This document shows, piece by piece, positions 11,700 to 21,675 of a DNA stretch of 64,000 bases (position 1 is the stretch's first letter; every line of letters begins with the position of its first letter). Location of the stretch: contig CANPJW010000004.1 in NCBI GenBank assembly GCA_947574505.1, positions 1-64,000 on the forward strand. The letters are read 5' to 3'. Made by a program: the position numbers and the translations under genes. Source of the DNA: an uncultured Bacteroides sp. (GTDB taxonomy: Bacteria; Bacteroidota; Bacteroidia; Bacteroidales; Bacteroidaceae). The notes under the pieces were generated by a model. The model made no database searches. It was not told the DNA's origin and worked only from the letters and a program-made list of their open reading frames with translations.

Positions 11700-13160
11700 C
11701 TATTTTATTAGTCGTACGGCAAAGCCCTGACGTTCCAACTCCTTCACAGCTTTTTCTACCGCTTCATAATGCTCCGGAACAATTCCCAGCTTCGTCATAT
11801 CCAATACCGGAACATCTTCCGTATCACTCATATCTTTCATTTCCACCCGGTCGATAATCATACCTACCGCTGAAGTATTATTGGTGATCGGATCAATCAA
11901 GATAAAAGAACCGCACGATTTATTTTTCTTATAAGGATCAAAGAACAGCTCTTTAGCCGTAGTCAATACCACGCGGGCAATCTGATTCAATTGCAAAGGC
12001 AAAGTCTCTTTGGTCAACTGACCATTCTCCAAAGACAGATGTTCCATTGTATTCACATCCACCTTATACTTTATCGTATCGATGCGCGTACGGCTCAAAT
12101 TGGTAGTCTGCTTAATAAAGAACGATTTATTAATATCCATCGGTTCTTCATCCATCCAAACCATCATAGCTTCGAAGTTACGATCCACAGTCGGCAGATT
12201 GTCAGGATGCACCAACATTTCACCACGTGACACATCGATTTCATCTTCCAGCGTCAAAGTCACAGACTGCGGTGGGAAGGCATAATCCAACTCCCCGTCA
12301 TAAGTCACAATGCTCTTCACCTTAGATGTTTTTCCGGAAGGAAGTGCCATCACTGTATCGCCTTTGCGAACAATCCCCGATGCCACTTTACCGCAAAATC
12401 CTCTGAAATCCAGATTCGGACGAAGCACATACTGAACCGGGAAACGGAAATCTGCAAAGTTATGGTCATTGTCAATATGAACCGTTTCAAGGAAATCAAG
12501 TAAAGAAATTCCCTTATACCACGGAGTACGTTCTGACTTATCCACCACGTTATCCCCATCCAATGCAGAAAGCGGAATGCAGTTTACGTCCGGAATCCCC
12601 AATGGAGTAACAAACTTCTTATAGTCAGCTACAATTTCATTAAAACGCTCTTCCGAGAAATCCACTAAGTCCATTTTATTGACAGCCAACACCACATGTT
12701 TAATTCCCAGCAAAGACACCAGAAAAGTGTGACGACGAGTCTGGGTAATCACTCCCGTGCGGGCATCCACCAAAATGATAGCTAGGTTCGCCGTAGATCC
12801 GCCGGTAATCATGTTACGGGTGTACTGTTCGTGTCCCGGAGTATCCGCAATGATAAACTTACGTCCATTCGTAGAAAAATAGCGATAAGCCACATCAATC
12901 GTAATTCCTTGTTCACGTTCTGCTTTCAAACCATCCAGCAATAACGCATAGTCGATATGCTCACCTGCATTTCCTACACGCTTACTATCGCGTTCCAGTG
13001 CATCCAACTGGTCCTCATACAATTTCTTGCTGTCAAATAACAAGCGTCCGATCAATGTTGATTTTCCGTCATCCACCGAACCTGCCGTCAACAGTCTCAA
13101 TAAATCTTTCTGTTCATCCTTGTCCAGAAAAGCTTTTATATCTAATTTATTATCTGCCAT
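11700..13160 (-). CDS. cysN: Sulfate adenylyltransferase subunit 1 (GTPase)
   Basis: [37 protein letters not shown]. Confidence 0.97.
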   Translation of the reverse strand: MADNKLDIKAFLDKDEQKDLLRLLTAGSVDDGKSTLIGRLLFDSKKLYEDQLDALERDSKRVGNAGEHIDYALLLDGLKAEREQGITIDVAYRYFSTNGRKFIIADTPGHEQYTRNMITGGSTANLAIILVDARTGVITQTRRHTFLVSLLGIKHVVLAVNKMDLVDFSEERFNEIVADYKKFVTPLGIPDVNCIPLSALDGDNVVDKSERTPWYKGISLLDFLETVHIDNDHNFADFRFPVQYVLRPNLDFRGFCGKVASGIVRKGDTVMALPSGKTSKVKSIVTYDGELDYAFPPQSVTLTLEDEIDVSRGEMLVHPDNLPTVDRNFEAMMVWMDEEPMDINKSFFIKQTTNLSRTRIDTIKYKVDVNTMEHLSLENGQLTKETLPLQLNQIARVVLTTAKELFFDPYKKNKSCGSFILIDPITNNTSAVGMIIDRVEMKDMSDTEDVPVLDMTKLGIVPEHYEAVEKAVKELERQGFAVRLIK

Positions 13161-13172
13161 TACTAGTTACAA

Positions 13173-14081
13173 TTAAAAGTATCCTTCACGTTTCTTTTGT
13201 TCCATACTACCTTCCTGGTCAAAGTCTATCACACGAGTAGTACGTTCACTCTTGGTGGTAGTCATCATTTCTTCCACAATCTCTTCGATGGTAGCCGCCC
13301 CACTTTCCACCGCACCGGTCAGCGGCCAGCAGCCCAACGTACGGAAACGAACCATCTTCATTTCAATCTGATCCCGGTACTTTTCGGGCAGACGCTCATC
13401 ATCCGCCATAATGATATTACCATCCAAATTAATCACCGGACGTTCCTTAGCATAATAAAGCGGAACAATCGGAATATTCTCTAAACGAATATACTGCCAG
13501 ATGTCCAACTCTGTCCAGTTACTAATCGGAAATACACGGATACTCTCCCCCTTGTGCACACGGGCATTATAAATATCCCACAATTCAGGACGTTGATTTT
13601 TCGGATCCCATTGATGGAATTTATCCCGGAAAGAGAAAATACGTTCCTTCGCGCGTGACTTTTCCTCATCACGGCGGGCTCCACCGAATGCAGCGTCAAA
13701 CTTATATTTATCCAGCGCTTGAAGCAACGCCTGCGTCTTCATCAGATCCGTATGCACCTTACTTCCATGCGTGAAAGGTCCTACCCCTGCCTGAAAAGCC
13801 TCCATATTACTTTCCACAATCAGATTCCATCCGTACTTCTTCGCATATTCATCACGGAACTGAATCATCTCCTTGAATTTCCATTTCGAATCGATGTGCA
13901 TCAACGGGAATGGCACCTTACCCGGAGCAAACGCTTTTTCAGCCAAACGTACCATCACCGAAGAATCCTTACCGATACTGTAAAGCATCACCGGATTCTC
14001 AAATTCCGCCGCCACCTCGCGGATGATATGAATAGACTCTGCTTCAAGTTCCTTCAAGTGGCTTAATTTATATTCTTCCAT
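13173..14081 (-). CDS. cysD: Sulfate adenylyltransferase subunit 2
   Basis: [38 protein letters not shown]-loop; [15 protein letters not shown]. Confidence 0.97.
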   Translation of the reverse strand: MEEYKLSHLKELEAESIHIIREVAAEFENPVMLYSIGKDSSVMVRLAEKAFAPGKVPFPLMHIDSKWKFKEMIQFRDEYAKKYGWNLIVESNMEAFQAGVGPFTHGSKVHTDLMKTQALLQALDKYKFDAAFGGARRDEEKSRAKERIFSFRDKFHQWDPKNQRPELWDIYNARVHKGESIRVFPISNWTELDIWQYIRLENIPIVPLYYAKERPVINLDGNIIMADDERLPEKYRDQIEMKMVRFRTLGCWPLTGAVESGAATIEEIVEEMMTTTKSERTTRVIDFDQEGSMEQKKREGYF

Positions 14082-14089
14082 TATTTTTA

Positions 14090-14173
14090 AAATTATGAAT
14101 TATGAATTACGAATTATGAATTTGCTGATAACCGCACACTAATTCTTCATCCCTAATTCCTCATTCTTCATTT
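14090..14173. repeat. AT-rich short tandem repeat (AATTATGAATTAcGAATTATGAATT) with an inverted-like partner (TAATTCTTCATcccTAATTCcTCATTCTTCAT)
   Basis: Direct reading between cysD and cysC. Confidence 0.7.
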
Positions 14174-14776
14174 TATATTCTTCACTTTTGGCAAAACAAG
14201 TTCCAACAAACGGTTCACCGATTCTTCCAAAGTCAATTGAGAAGTATCCAGTGACAAAGCCGGATGTTCCGGCACCTCAAATGGTGCGGAAATTCCTGTA
14301 AAATTCGGAATCTCTCCCTTCCGTGCCTTCGCATATAACCCTTTCACATCACGTTTCTCACACTCTTCTAGTGGAGTGCTCACGAAAATTTCCAGAAAGT
14401 CATCCTTACCAATGATATTTGCAGCCATTTCGCGAATATCATTATTAGGGCTGATAAATGCGGCAATCGTAATGATACCGCTATCTAGGAACAGCTTAGA
14501 CACTTCAGCTATACGACGAATATTTTCCACCCGGTCCGTTTCAGAGAATCCCAGGTTATTATTAATTCCACTACGGATATTATCCCCATCCAAGATACGG
14601 CAAAGCAATCCGCGCTTGTGGAGTTCACGTTCCAACGCAATAGCAATTGTACTTTTCCCCGACCCGCTCAATCCGGTAAACCAGATCATTACGCTATGTT
14701 GCCCTAGAAGTTCTTCTTTGTCCCGGCGTGTCATCATGCGGTCGAAAATAGGATATATATGATTCTTTTCTTCCAT
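14168..14776 (-). CDS. cysC: Adenylyl-sulfate kinase
   Basis: VMIWFTGLSGSGKSTIAIALERELHKRG Walker A; LDGDNIRSGINNNLGFSETDRVENIRR. Confidence 0.97.
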   Translation of the reverse strand: MEEKNHIYPIFDRMMTRRDKEELLGQHSVMIWFTGLSGSGKSTIAIALERELHKRGLLCRILDGDNIRSGINNNLGFSETDRVENIRRIAEVSKLFLDSGIITIAAFISPNNDIREMAANIIGKDDFLEIFVSTPLEECEKRDVKGLYAKARKGEIPNFTGISAPFEVPEHPALSLDTSQLTLEESVNRLLELVLPKVKNIK

Positions 14777-14792
14777 TTATAAATTAGTTTTA

Positions 14793-16346
14793 TTAAAAGT
14801 TCCAAATCATCGGAATCAGAATAACAGAGATTAAGAAAGTAATGATATTAAGCGGCAAACCGATACGAACAAAATCCGTAAACTTATAGTTACCGATACC
14901 CTGTATAATCAAATTAGTCTGATAACCGATAGGTGTAGAGAAGCTGGCAGACGCAGCCATACAGATCACAACAAAGAAGGGCGTCGGGCTTACCCCCAAC
15001 TGGGCAGCAATGGACAACGCCAACGGGAATGCCAAAGCCGCAGCCGCATTGTTTGTAATCAGCTCCGTAAACAGATTCGTGATGATAAACAACATTACAA
15101 GCAGCACGTGCGGTCCGTAGTCGTCACTCAGCCCGATAATGAACTTCGCGACGCAATCGGCCACCCCCGAGTTCACCATCGCCTTGCTGATAGCAAATGC
15201 ACAGGCAATAGTAATGAGAATATCCCATGAGATATATTTAGTATATTTACGGGCAGGGAACAGATTCGTCCATGCCATGATAATAGTAGTAATAGAAACA
15301 AAGAAAAACATATCCAGCTTAATGTCCGGAAATAATTCCTTCGTTACCGGAAGTTCCCCCACTGTTGCGCCGACAATCATCAATACCAATAACAGCAAAG
15401 CAAACCAACGTTTCTTTTTTCCCGTAGTATCCGGCTCATTTCCATTAGTCAACAGCACGAATACCGAAGATTCGCCCCATGTCGGGATAAATGTATCATC
15501 CGCCATCACCACCAGCGTATCACCTTCGTGAAGTACCACATCATTCAGATTATCCACAAATCGTTGTCCGCTACGTGTCTTGATTTCCTTCACTTCGACA
15601 CCATAATGACGCTGGAAATTAAAATCCTTCAACTTTTTATTGATACCGGGAAAACGGGCACCCAAAACAGCTTCCACTCTATGTAGCTTTTCTCCTTCTT
15701 CCACATCCTCATCAGGTACAGCCGTATCCGGACGCGCATCGGGCAACAAGCGTTTCGAGAAAACAAAAAGATAAATAATCCCGGCTATTGCGATAAAGAT
15801 TCCCACCTTTCCGAGTTCAAACATCGAAAAGCCTTCAAAGCCGGCTTCCAATATCATTCCGTGCACTACCAAATTCGTAGAAGTGCCGATTAGCGTACAA
15901 ATACCCCCCAGAATAGTCACATATGAAAGAGGAATCAAAAACTTTGTAGCAGGGAGCTTGACCGACCTTGCCCAGTGCTTGATAATCGGAGCAAAAATGA
16001 CCACAACAGGAGTATTATTCAGGAAAGCGGAAATAAACGCAACCGAAGGCAAGATACGCAACTGCGCCTTAAACACAGTTGTCTTACCCTGAGGTAGCAA
16101 TTTCTTAATCACTTGCCCCAATGTACCCGACTGACGAATACCTTCACTCACCAGAAACAGCAAAGCAACGGTAATCATCCCCTTATTGCTGAACCCTTCA
16201 AGCATCTCTTTAGGAGTCAGGATACCGACACACAAAAATAAAACCACTACTGAAAAAAGTACCATACCCGGTCGCATTTTGTCCGCAACCAAAGCAGCTA
16301 CCATTCCTAATAGGGATAATAGTACAAATACAATCTCAAATGTCAT
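14793..16346 (-). CDS. SLC13/DASS-family permease with RCK/TrkA-C domain (putative sulfate importer)
   Basis: Hydrophobic, 517 aa; ITNLFTELITNNAAAALAFPLAL; STPIGYQTNLIIQGIGNYKFTDF; location in cys operon. Confidence 0.88.
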   Translation of the reverse strand: MTFEIVFVLLSLLGMVAALVADKMRPGMVLFSVVVLFLCVGILTPKEMLEGFSNKGMITVALLFLVSEGIRQSGTLGQVIKKLLPQGKTTVFKAQLRILPSVAFISAFLNNTPVVVIFAPIIKHWARSVKLPATKFLIPLSYVTILGGICTLIGTSTNLVVHGMILEAGFEGFSMFELGKVGIFIAIAGIIYLFVFSKRLLPDARPDTAVPDEDVEEGEKLHRVEAVLGARFPGINKKLKDFNFQRHYGVEVKEIKTRSGQRFVDNLNDVVLHEGDTLVVMADDTFIPTWGESSVFVLLTNGNEPDTTGKKKRWFALLLLVLMIVGATVGELPVTKELFPDIKLDMFFFVSITTIIMAWTNLFPARKYTKYISWDILITIACAFAISKAMVNSGVADCVAKFIIGLSDDYGPHVLLVMLFIITNLFTELITNNAAAALAFPLALSIAAQLGVSPTPFFVVICMAASASFSTPIGYQTNLIIQGIGNYKFTDFVRIGLPLNIITFLISVILIPMIWNF

Positions 16347-16357
16347 ATAAACATTAA

Positions 16358-17182
16358 TTAGTGTTCTCTTTTGGGCTCAACGATAAACCAAGGATTCAAT
16401 AAATCTTTCTTGTTATATCGTAAAGGTTCGTCTTTTCCAGCCTGATACACTTCCATCCCGGCGACACGAGCTATCGCATGTCCGGCAGCCGTGTCCCATT
16501 CCATTGTTGGAGCGAAACGCGGATACACATCAGCCTTTCCTTCTGCTACCAGACAGATTTTGATAGAACTTCCGCTGGATATCAACTCAACGCTGCCATA
16601 TTTCCTCTTCAAATCTGCGAAATATTCTTCCGTTTCCGGCGAAAGATGCGAGCGGGAAGCCACTACAATAAAACGCTCTCGGACATCTTCCAACGGTATC
16701 CGGTCCGACTCCTTTATCAACTGCTCCAATGATACTCCGTCATCTTCCAAGCCGATAATACCGGAACATTTGTAAGCTCCTACACCTTCAACCGCAAAAT
16801 AAAGTTCTTTTCTTACCGGTACATAAATAACCCCCATCACAGGTACGGAATTCTGCACCAGAGCTATATTTACAGTAAATTCACCGTTGCGCTTGATAAA
16901 CTCTTTCGTCCCGTCCAGCGGATCTACAACCCATAAAGTATCCCATGTACGACGGGTTTCATAATCCAGATGCTTCCCTTCTTCACTAAGAACAGGAAAA
17001 GGAGTCCCGTCTAAAATAGCGACAATCGCCTCATGCGCCTTCCTGTCTGCTATTGTCAGCGGAGAGTTATCAGCTTTTCGTTCTATTTCGAAGTCCGATG
17101 CCGGATCTTCATAAATAGAAAGTATTTCTTTACCAGCTTTTAATGCCGCATCAATGGCAGCCATTACATATTTTTGTTCCAT
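16358..17182 (-). CDS. cysQ: 3'(2'),5'-bisphosphate nucleotidase CysQ
   Basis: Inositol monophosphatase-like motifs WVVDPLDGTKEFIKRNGEFTVNIALV and EWDTAAGHAI. Confidence 0.93.
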   Translation of the reverse strand: MEQKYVMAAIDAALKAGKEILSIYEDPASDFEIERKADNSPLTIADRKAHEAIVAILDGTPFPVLSEEGKHLDYETRRTWDTLWVVDPLDGTKEFIKRNGEFTVNIALVQNSVPVMGVIYVPVRKELYFAVEGVGAYKCSGIIGLEDDGVSLEQLIKESDRIPLEDVRERFIVVASRSHLSPETEEYFADLKRKYGSVELISSGSSIKICLVAEGKADVYPRFAPTMEWDTAAGHAIARVAGMEVYQAGKDEPLRYNKKDLLNPWFIVEPKREH

Positions 17183-17352
17183 TCAATCCCTTCATTAATA
17201 CCTTATTTTCATTAAGGCTGTGAATCATCCAAATTAAGAGTTGACAAAAGTAAAAACTTTCTTTGCTATAAAAGTTTCCCCACTATCATTTATAACTTCT
17301 TTTAGTAGAAAGATAAAAATATCTAAACGGAATAATCCTTCTTCTCTCTCAA

Positions 17353-17380
17353 TAAAAAAGCAGTAACTTCCCAGTTACCG
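17353..17380 (-). terminator. Probable Rho-independent terminator after the SPOR lipoprotein
   Basis: Stem gtaact/agttac followed by T tract on minus strand. Confidence 0.6.
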
Positions 17381-17435
17381 CCTTCTTATTTGGAAAGAGC
17401 GCTTGTCCTCTCCAATATATATTACCAAAAAGAAA

Positions 17436-17930
17436 TCAATATACGCGATACAGCAACCAAGCTCCCTGGAAATCCGAACGGTTCGGATACTTAGCCTTGA
17501 ATGCGTCGCGAGCTTCGGCAGCAGCAGCTTTATCAGCAAATGAACTTACAATAACACGATACATTGCCTTGTCTGCATTAAATGCGATAGTAGAGTGATA
17601 ACCTTGTGCGTCTAACCAGTCTTTCAGACCTTCTGCATTTGCTTTCACACCGAAGCTACCAACCACAACGCTATAATCTTTCAATCCTCCATTACCGGAA
17701 ACCACTGTCACCTTTTCCTGACGAACACCGGATGTATCTGCCACTTTAGGCGTTGTCACAGGAGCTGCAACTACCGGAGTCACCTCTACCGGAGCTTCCA
17801 CTTGCGGCTCTGCCAGTTCCTGCTGTTTCGCTTTCTCATAAGCTTTCTTATAGGCACTTTCACTGGATTTACAAGAAGCAAATGCCAGTACCAAGCATAT
17901 TCCCATTCCTAATACGACTAATTTTTTCAT
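17436..17930 (-). CDS. SPOR-domain lipoprotein
   Basis: Lipobox LAFASC; DYSVVVGSFGVKANAEGLKDWLDAQGYHSTIAFNADKAMYRVIVSSFADKAAAAEARDAFKAKYP. Confidence 0.88.
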   Translation of the reverse strand: MKKLVVLGMGICLVLAFASCKSSESAYKKAYEKAKQQELAEPQVEAPVEVTPVVAAPVTTPKVADTSGVRQEKVTVVSGNGGLKDYSVVVGSFGVKANAEGLKDWLDAQGYHSTIAFNADKAMYRVIVSSFADKAAAAEARDAFKAKYPNRSDFQGAWLLYRVY

Positions 17931-18046
17931 AATCCTATACTCTATTTTAATTAATAATTCAACGTTCCCGTCTATCTATATTTAGTTTCGGGCAACAAAA
18001 TAATAGAAATTTTATCATCCGGCAAAGAAATCCGTCAAAAAAACGT

Positions 18047-18820
18047 CTATTCCTGCTTTTTCTTGTAAGAAATCGTCCCCGTTGCCTGGTTGGTAGGCAT
18101 CAAAAGCACTTCCGCAATCTGAATATGCTCCGGAGCCGATGCTGCAAAATAAACCGTTTCGGCGATATCATCTCCTGTCAACGGACGTATTCCCTTGTAG
18201 AAATTATCAGCAGCTTCCTTGTCGCCCCGATAACGCACCACTGAAAAATTCGTCTCCACCATACCCGGTTTAATGTTCGTAACCCTTAACGGAGTATCTA
18301 CTAAATCAATACGCAAGCCGTCCGAAAGCGCTTTCACGGCAGCCTTAGTGGCACAATACACACTTCCGCCCGGATAAGCAGCGTCACCGGCAATGGAACC
18401 GATATTGATAACATGCCCCCGTCCGCGTTCCACCATACCGGGAACCACAAGACGTGTCATTGTCAATAATCCTTTTATATTCGTATCAATCATGATATCC
18501 CATTCATCCAGGCTGCCTTCGAACTCCTTGTCCACCCCGATCACCAGTCCGGCATTGTTTATCAGCAAATCGATTTCAGCCCATTCTCGTGGCAACTCTT
18601 CCAGTGCTGCCTCAATCTTTTTACGACTACTTACGTCACAAAGAAACGCCCACGTCACCACTTTGGGATATTCCACCTTCAACTCATATATCAACGTCTC
18701 CAATTTTGAAGCATTACGAGCATTCAAAATCAGGTTCCATCCTTCTTTCGCAAATTTACGGGCACAAGCTTTACCAATTCCGCTAGTTGCGCCAGTAATT
18801 AAAACAATTTTATTATCCAT
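18047..18820 (-). CDS. SDR-family oxidoreductase (start trimmed to MDNKIVLITGATSGIG)
   Basis: TGATSGIGKACA; NNAGLVIG; YCATKAAVKALSDGL. Confidence 0.93.
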   Translation of the reverse strand: MDNKIVLITGATSGIGKACARKFAKEGWNLILNARNASKLETLIYELKVEYPKVVTWAFLCDVSSRKKIEAALEELPREWAEIDLLINNAGLVIGVDKEFEGSLDEWDIMIDTNIKGLLTMTRLVVPGMVERGRGHVINIGSIAGDAAYPGGSVYCATKAAVKALSDGLRIDLVDTPLRVTNIKPGMVETNFSVVRYRGDKEAADNFYKGIRPLTGDDIAETVYFAASAPEHIQIAEVLLMPTNQATGTISYKKKQE

Positions 18821-19020
18821 TATGTTTTGGTTTATAATATTCGGTAGCAAAAGTACGCCTTTAGTCATATTGGTTAGTCTCGAAGGCCCGTTAAATAAGA
18901 TTAAACCATAAAAGAAAAAAAGAATTATAAAACCAAGCACTTTTTCTTCGTTTTCATGAACAACCTTTCGACAAAAATGTTATATTTATTGTATCGTAAT
19001 CATTTTAAATATTACAAATT

Positions 19021-19230
19021 ATGAAAGGATTGAATGTATTAGCAGCTTTTTTAGGTGGTGCAGCCGTAGGCGCAGCCCTTGGTATTTTGTTTGCTCCTGA
19101 AAAGGGAGAAGATACCCGTCATAAGATCGCCGAGATTCTACGTAAGAAAGGAATCAAACTCAACCGCAGTGAAATGGAAAATCTCGTAGACGAGATTGCT
19201 GCCGAGATGAAAGGAGAAATAGCAGAGTAA
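19021..19230 (+). CDS. YtxH-domain small protein
   Basis: MKGLNVLAAFLGGAAVGAALGILFAPEKGEDTRHKI. Confidence 0.88.
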   Translation: MKGLNVLAAFLGGAAVGAALGILFAPEKGEDTRHKIAEILRKKGIKLNRSEMENLVDEIAAEMKGEIAE

Positions 19231-19262
19231 GTGAGTAACAAAAGACTAAAAACAGAGCAACT

Positions 19263-19625
19263 ATGTTTGGGAATGATAAAAGTATTGAGAATTTTCAACA
19301 ATTATTTTTCGAGTTCAAGAAGTATTTGGAATTTCAAAAAGAATATGCCAAATTAGAATTAACAGAAAAGTTAACCATACTTTTCTCAACGTTAATCATG
19401 GTTTTAATACTAATTATTCTTGGCATGGTAGCCCTGTTTTATCTATTTTTCACACTGGCTTATATTTTGGAACCATTCGTAGGAGGACTCATGGCAAGTT
19501 TTGCCATCATTGCAGGTATCAATCTTGCCATCATTGCTATCATTGTCATTTTCCGGAAGCGACTTATCATCTCACCCTTAGTCAATTTCCTCGCTAATTT
19601 ATTTCTAACCGATTCAAATAAATAA
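19263..19625 (+). CDS. Phage-holin-superfamily-like membrane protein (chromosomal type)
   Basis: Two TM segments in an amphipathic context; follows the YtxH gene. Confidence 0.75.
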   Translation: MFGNDKSIENFQQLFFEFKKYLEFQKEYAKLELTEKLTILFSTLIMVLILIILGMVALFYLFFTLAYILEPFVGGLMASFAIIAGINLAIIAIIVIFRKRLIISPLVNFLANLFLTDSNK

Positions 19626-19628
19626 GTT

Positions 19629-19886
19629 ATGAGTTCGCAGACAGTACATAAATATACTTTAGAAGAAATTGCCGAACGTAAAAAGCAATTACAACATGAG
19701 ATTCAGGTCCAGAAAAAAACAATAATTACCACTACCCGCGAAATATTTGCTCCTGTTGCTCCGACAGCCAATAAGGCGGACGCCATCATGCGCTCGTTCA
19801 ATACAGGTATGGCTGTCTTTGATGGAGTGATGATGGGAATTAAGATTATGCGGAAGGTGCGTGCGTATTTCAGGAAACTGAAATAA
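19629..19886 (+). CDS. Conserved hypothetical protein of the YtxH/holin-like cluster
   Basis: ORF 3 bp downstream of the previous gene, same strand. Confidence 0.75.
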   Translation: MSSQTVHKYTLEEIAERKKQLQHEIQVQKKTIITTTREIFAPVAPTANKADAIMRSFNTGMAVFDGVMMGIKIMRKVRAYFRKLK

Positions 19887-20238
19887 GATGACCCATTTTT
19901 CGTACTTATTCGTGAGGTATTAAACAACCGGAGAGGTACAATAGGTACAGCAGGTACACCCCACTCATTTTCCACACACACGTGCGCGTGATAATAAGGT
20001 ATAGAATATCAAAAAGCTAATTAAAAATTCTATTATTTATCATAATTCATACTACCTGCTACATGTACATTATGTAATGCGATATTATTCGAAACACAAA
20101 CAAATAGAAGTACCCCAAAAACTCATATATAAGTTTTTTTTCGCGTGTACCTTATAAATACGCGAGCGCATACACATACGCATGTGTGTGTAGAAAGCCC
20201 CGAAAAAAGTGTACCTACTGTACCCGTTAATAACATAG

Positions 20239-20281
20239 TGCTTTGCGAGTTCTAAAGCACTGCTTTAGAACTCGCAAAGCA
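20239..20281. repeat. 21-bp perfect inverted repeat with 1-nt centre: tgctttgcgagttctaaagca-c-tgctttagaactcgcaaagca
   Basis: Direct reading and arm-by-arm check. Confidence 0.95.
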
Positions 20282-20443
20282 TAGCTTTAGCAGACATAAA
20301 GCGATGCTTTACTCTTTCGTTTCCCTAAAGCTCTATAATACATCATTAATCATTCCATTACATACAACAAAAAGTCATCCGGCTTTGCCCGCCATTTATA
20401 ACGGAACAAAGTCGGATGACCTTAACTATACGCATATTAAATT

Positions 20444-21415
20444 TTACACGTATGCCTCCAACAATTTCACATTTCCTCCTTCAGGAGTGATTATGATGTC
20501 TTGCGTAGTTGCAGGCAACAAAATAGATTCTCCGGCACTAACAGTCAATTCATGTCCTTCGTTATCTCTCATTTTGCATGCACCTTCCATGCAGATAAAA
20601 ATCACAAACGAGTCAAGTTCCGAGTAATCGCAACTGATTTCTTCGGTCATGTCATACAGAGAAGTCGTAAAGTAAGGACAGGCCACCAATTCTACCGGTT
20701 CATCCTTCACTGCATCGTATTTAGTGCGGTAGTCATCCAATACTTCGTAATTGATAGCCTCACGAGCTAAATCAGTGTGAAGTTCACGAGTTTTGCCGTT
20801 CGCGTCCTTGCGGTTGAAGTCGTAGATACGGTACGTTATATCAGAAGTCTGTTGAATCTCGGCAATGAACGCCCCGGCTCCGATACTGTGCACACGCCCG
20901 GCAGGAAGGAAAAACACATCACCCGGATGGATTTCATACTCTTGCAATACGTCGGTAATCGTATTGTTCAACACGCGTTCTTTATATTCTTTCGGGGTAA
21001 TCTGTTCAGAGAATCCTGAACGCAATTTAGCTCCTTTATCGGCATCTACCACATACCACATCTCGGTTTTTCCCATCGAATTATGGCGTTTCTTCGCCAA
21101 CTCATCTGTTGGGTGTACCTGGATTGACAAATCCTGTTTGGCATCGATGAACTTAATGAGCAACGGAAATTTGTTGCCGAAACGGGCATAATTCGCTTCA
21201 CCAACCAGTTCCTCACGATACTTTCTTACCATATCGGCTAAGGTTAAACCTTTATCCGGGCCATTAGCCACTACGGATTCATTGTCCTCAACACCGGAAA
21301 TCTCCCAGCTTTCTCCTACTCCTTTCAAGTCTGAGTTCAAATGCTTGAATGGAATAATTTTGTCGCCCCCCCAAAGCGTCTGCTTCAGAATAGGTTCGAA
21401 TTTTAATGGATACAT
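20444..21415 (-). CDS. manA: Class I mannose-6-phosphate isomerase
   Basis: YPLKFEPILKQTLWGGDKI; LIKFIDAKQDLSIQVHPTDELA; FLPAGRVHSIGAGAFIAEIQQTSDITYRIYDF. Confidence 0.93.
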   Translation of the reverse strand: MYPLKFEPILKQTLWGGDKIIPFKHLNSDLKGVGESWEISGVEDNESVVANGPDKGLTLADMVRKYREELVGEANYARFGNKFPLLIKFIDAKQDLSIQVHPTDELAKKRHNSMGKTEMWYVVDADKGAKLRSGFSEQITPKEYKERVLNNTITDVLQEYEIHPGDVFFLPAGRVHSIGAGAFIAEIQQTSDITYRIYDFNRKDANGKTRELHTDLAREAINYEVLDDYRTKYDAVKDEPVELVACPYFTTSLYDMTEEISCDYSELDSFVIFICMEGACKMRDNEGHELTVSAGESILLPATTQDIIITPEGGNVKLLEAYV

Positions 21416-21675
21416 TTTAGTTTTTCTTGTTATAAACTTAGATTAAATTCGCTCGGATTGTTACAATCCGGGAGCAAACATACAAAAAATAGTTTAGTTT
21501 TAAAGAAAAGGAGGATGAAAATTCATTTAAGAAATAATCTTTTGCTTTTGTATCCGAAAGAAGATGAAGTAATAAAGCTAAACTTTCCTAAAGCACCTGT
21601 TATATTTAGTCGGAATAATTTGTGAGAAAGAAAGAATTTCCCTTTATTTGCAGGAAATTTTTAATAATACCAAAC

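Noticed and set aside
18531-18540. Additional TGTCCACC-like occurrence (HTCS element half) inside the SDR gene
   Set aside because: Single half-site within coding sequence, without the 21-bp partner; expected by chance.
19263-19625. Holin-like protein as evidence of a prophage
   Set aside because: No other phage genes nearby; the YtxH plus holin-superfamily pairing is a common chromosomal envelope cluster.
20239-20281. Long inverted repeat as a CRISPR repeat or IS terminal repeat
   Set aside because: No regularly spaced copies and no adjacent transposase or cas gene.
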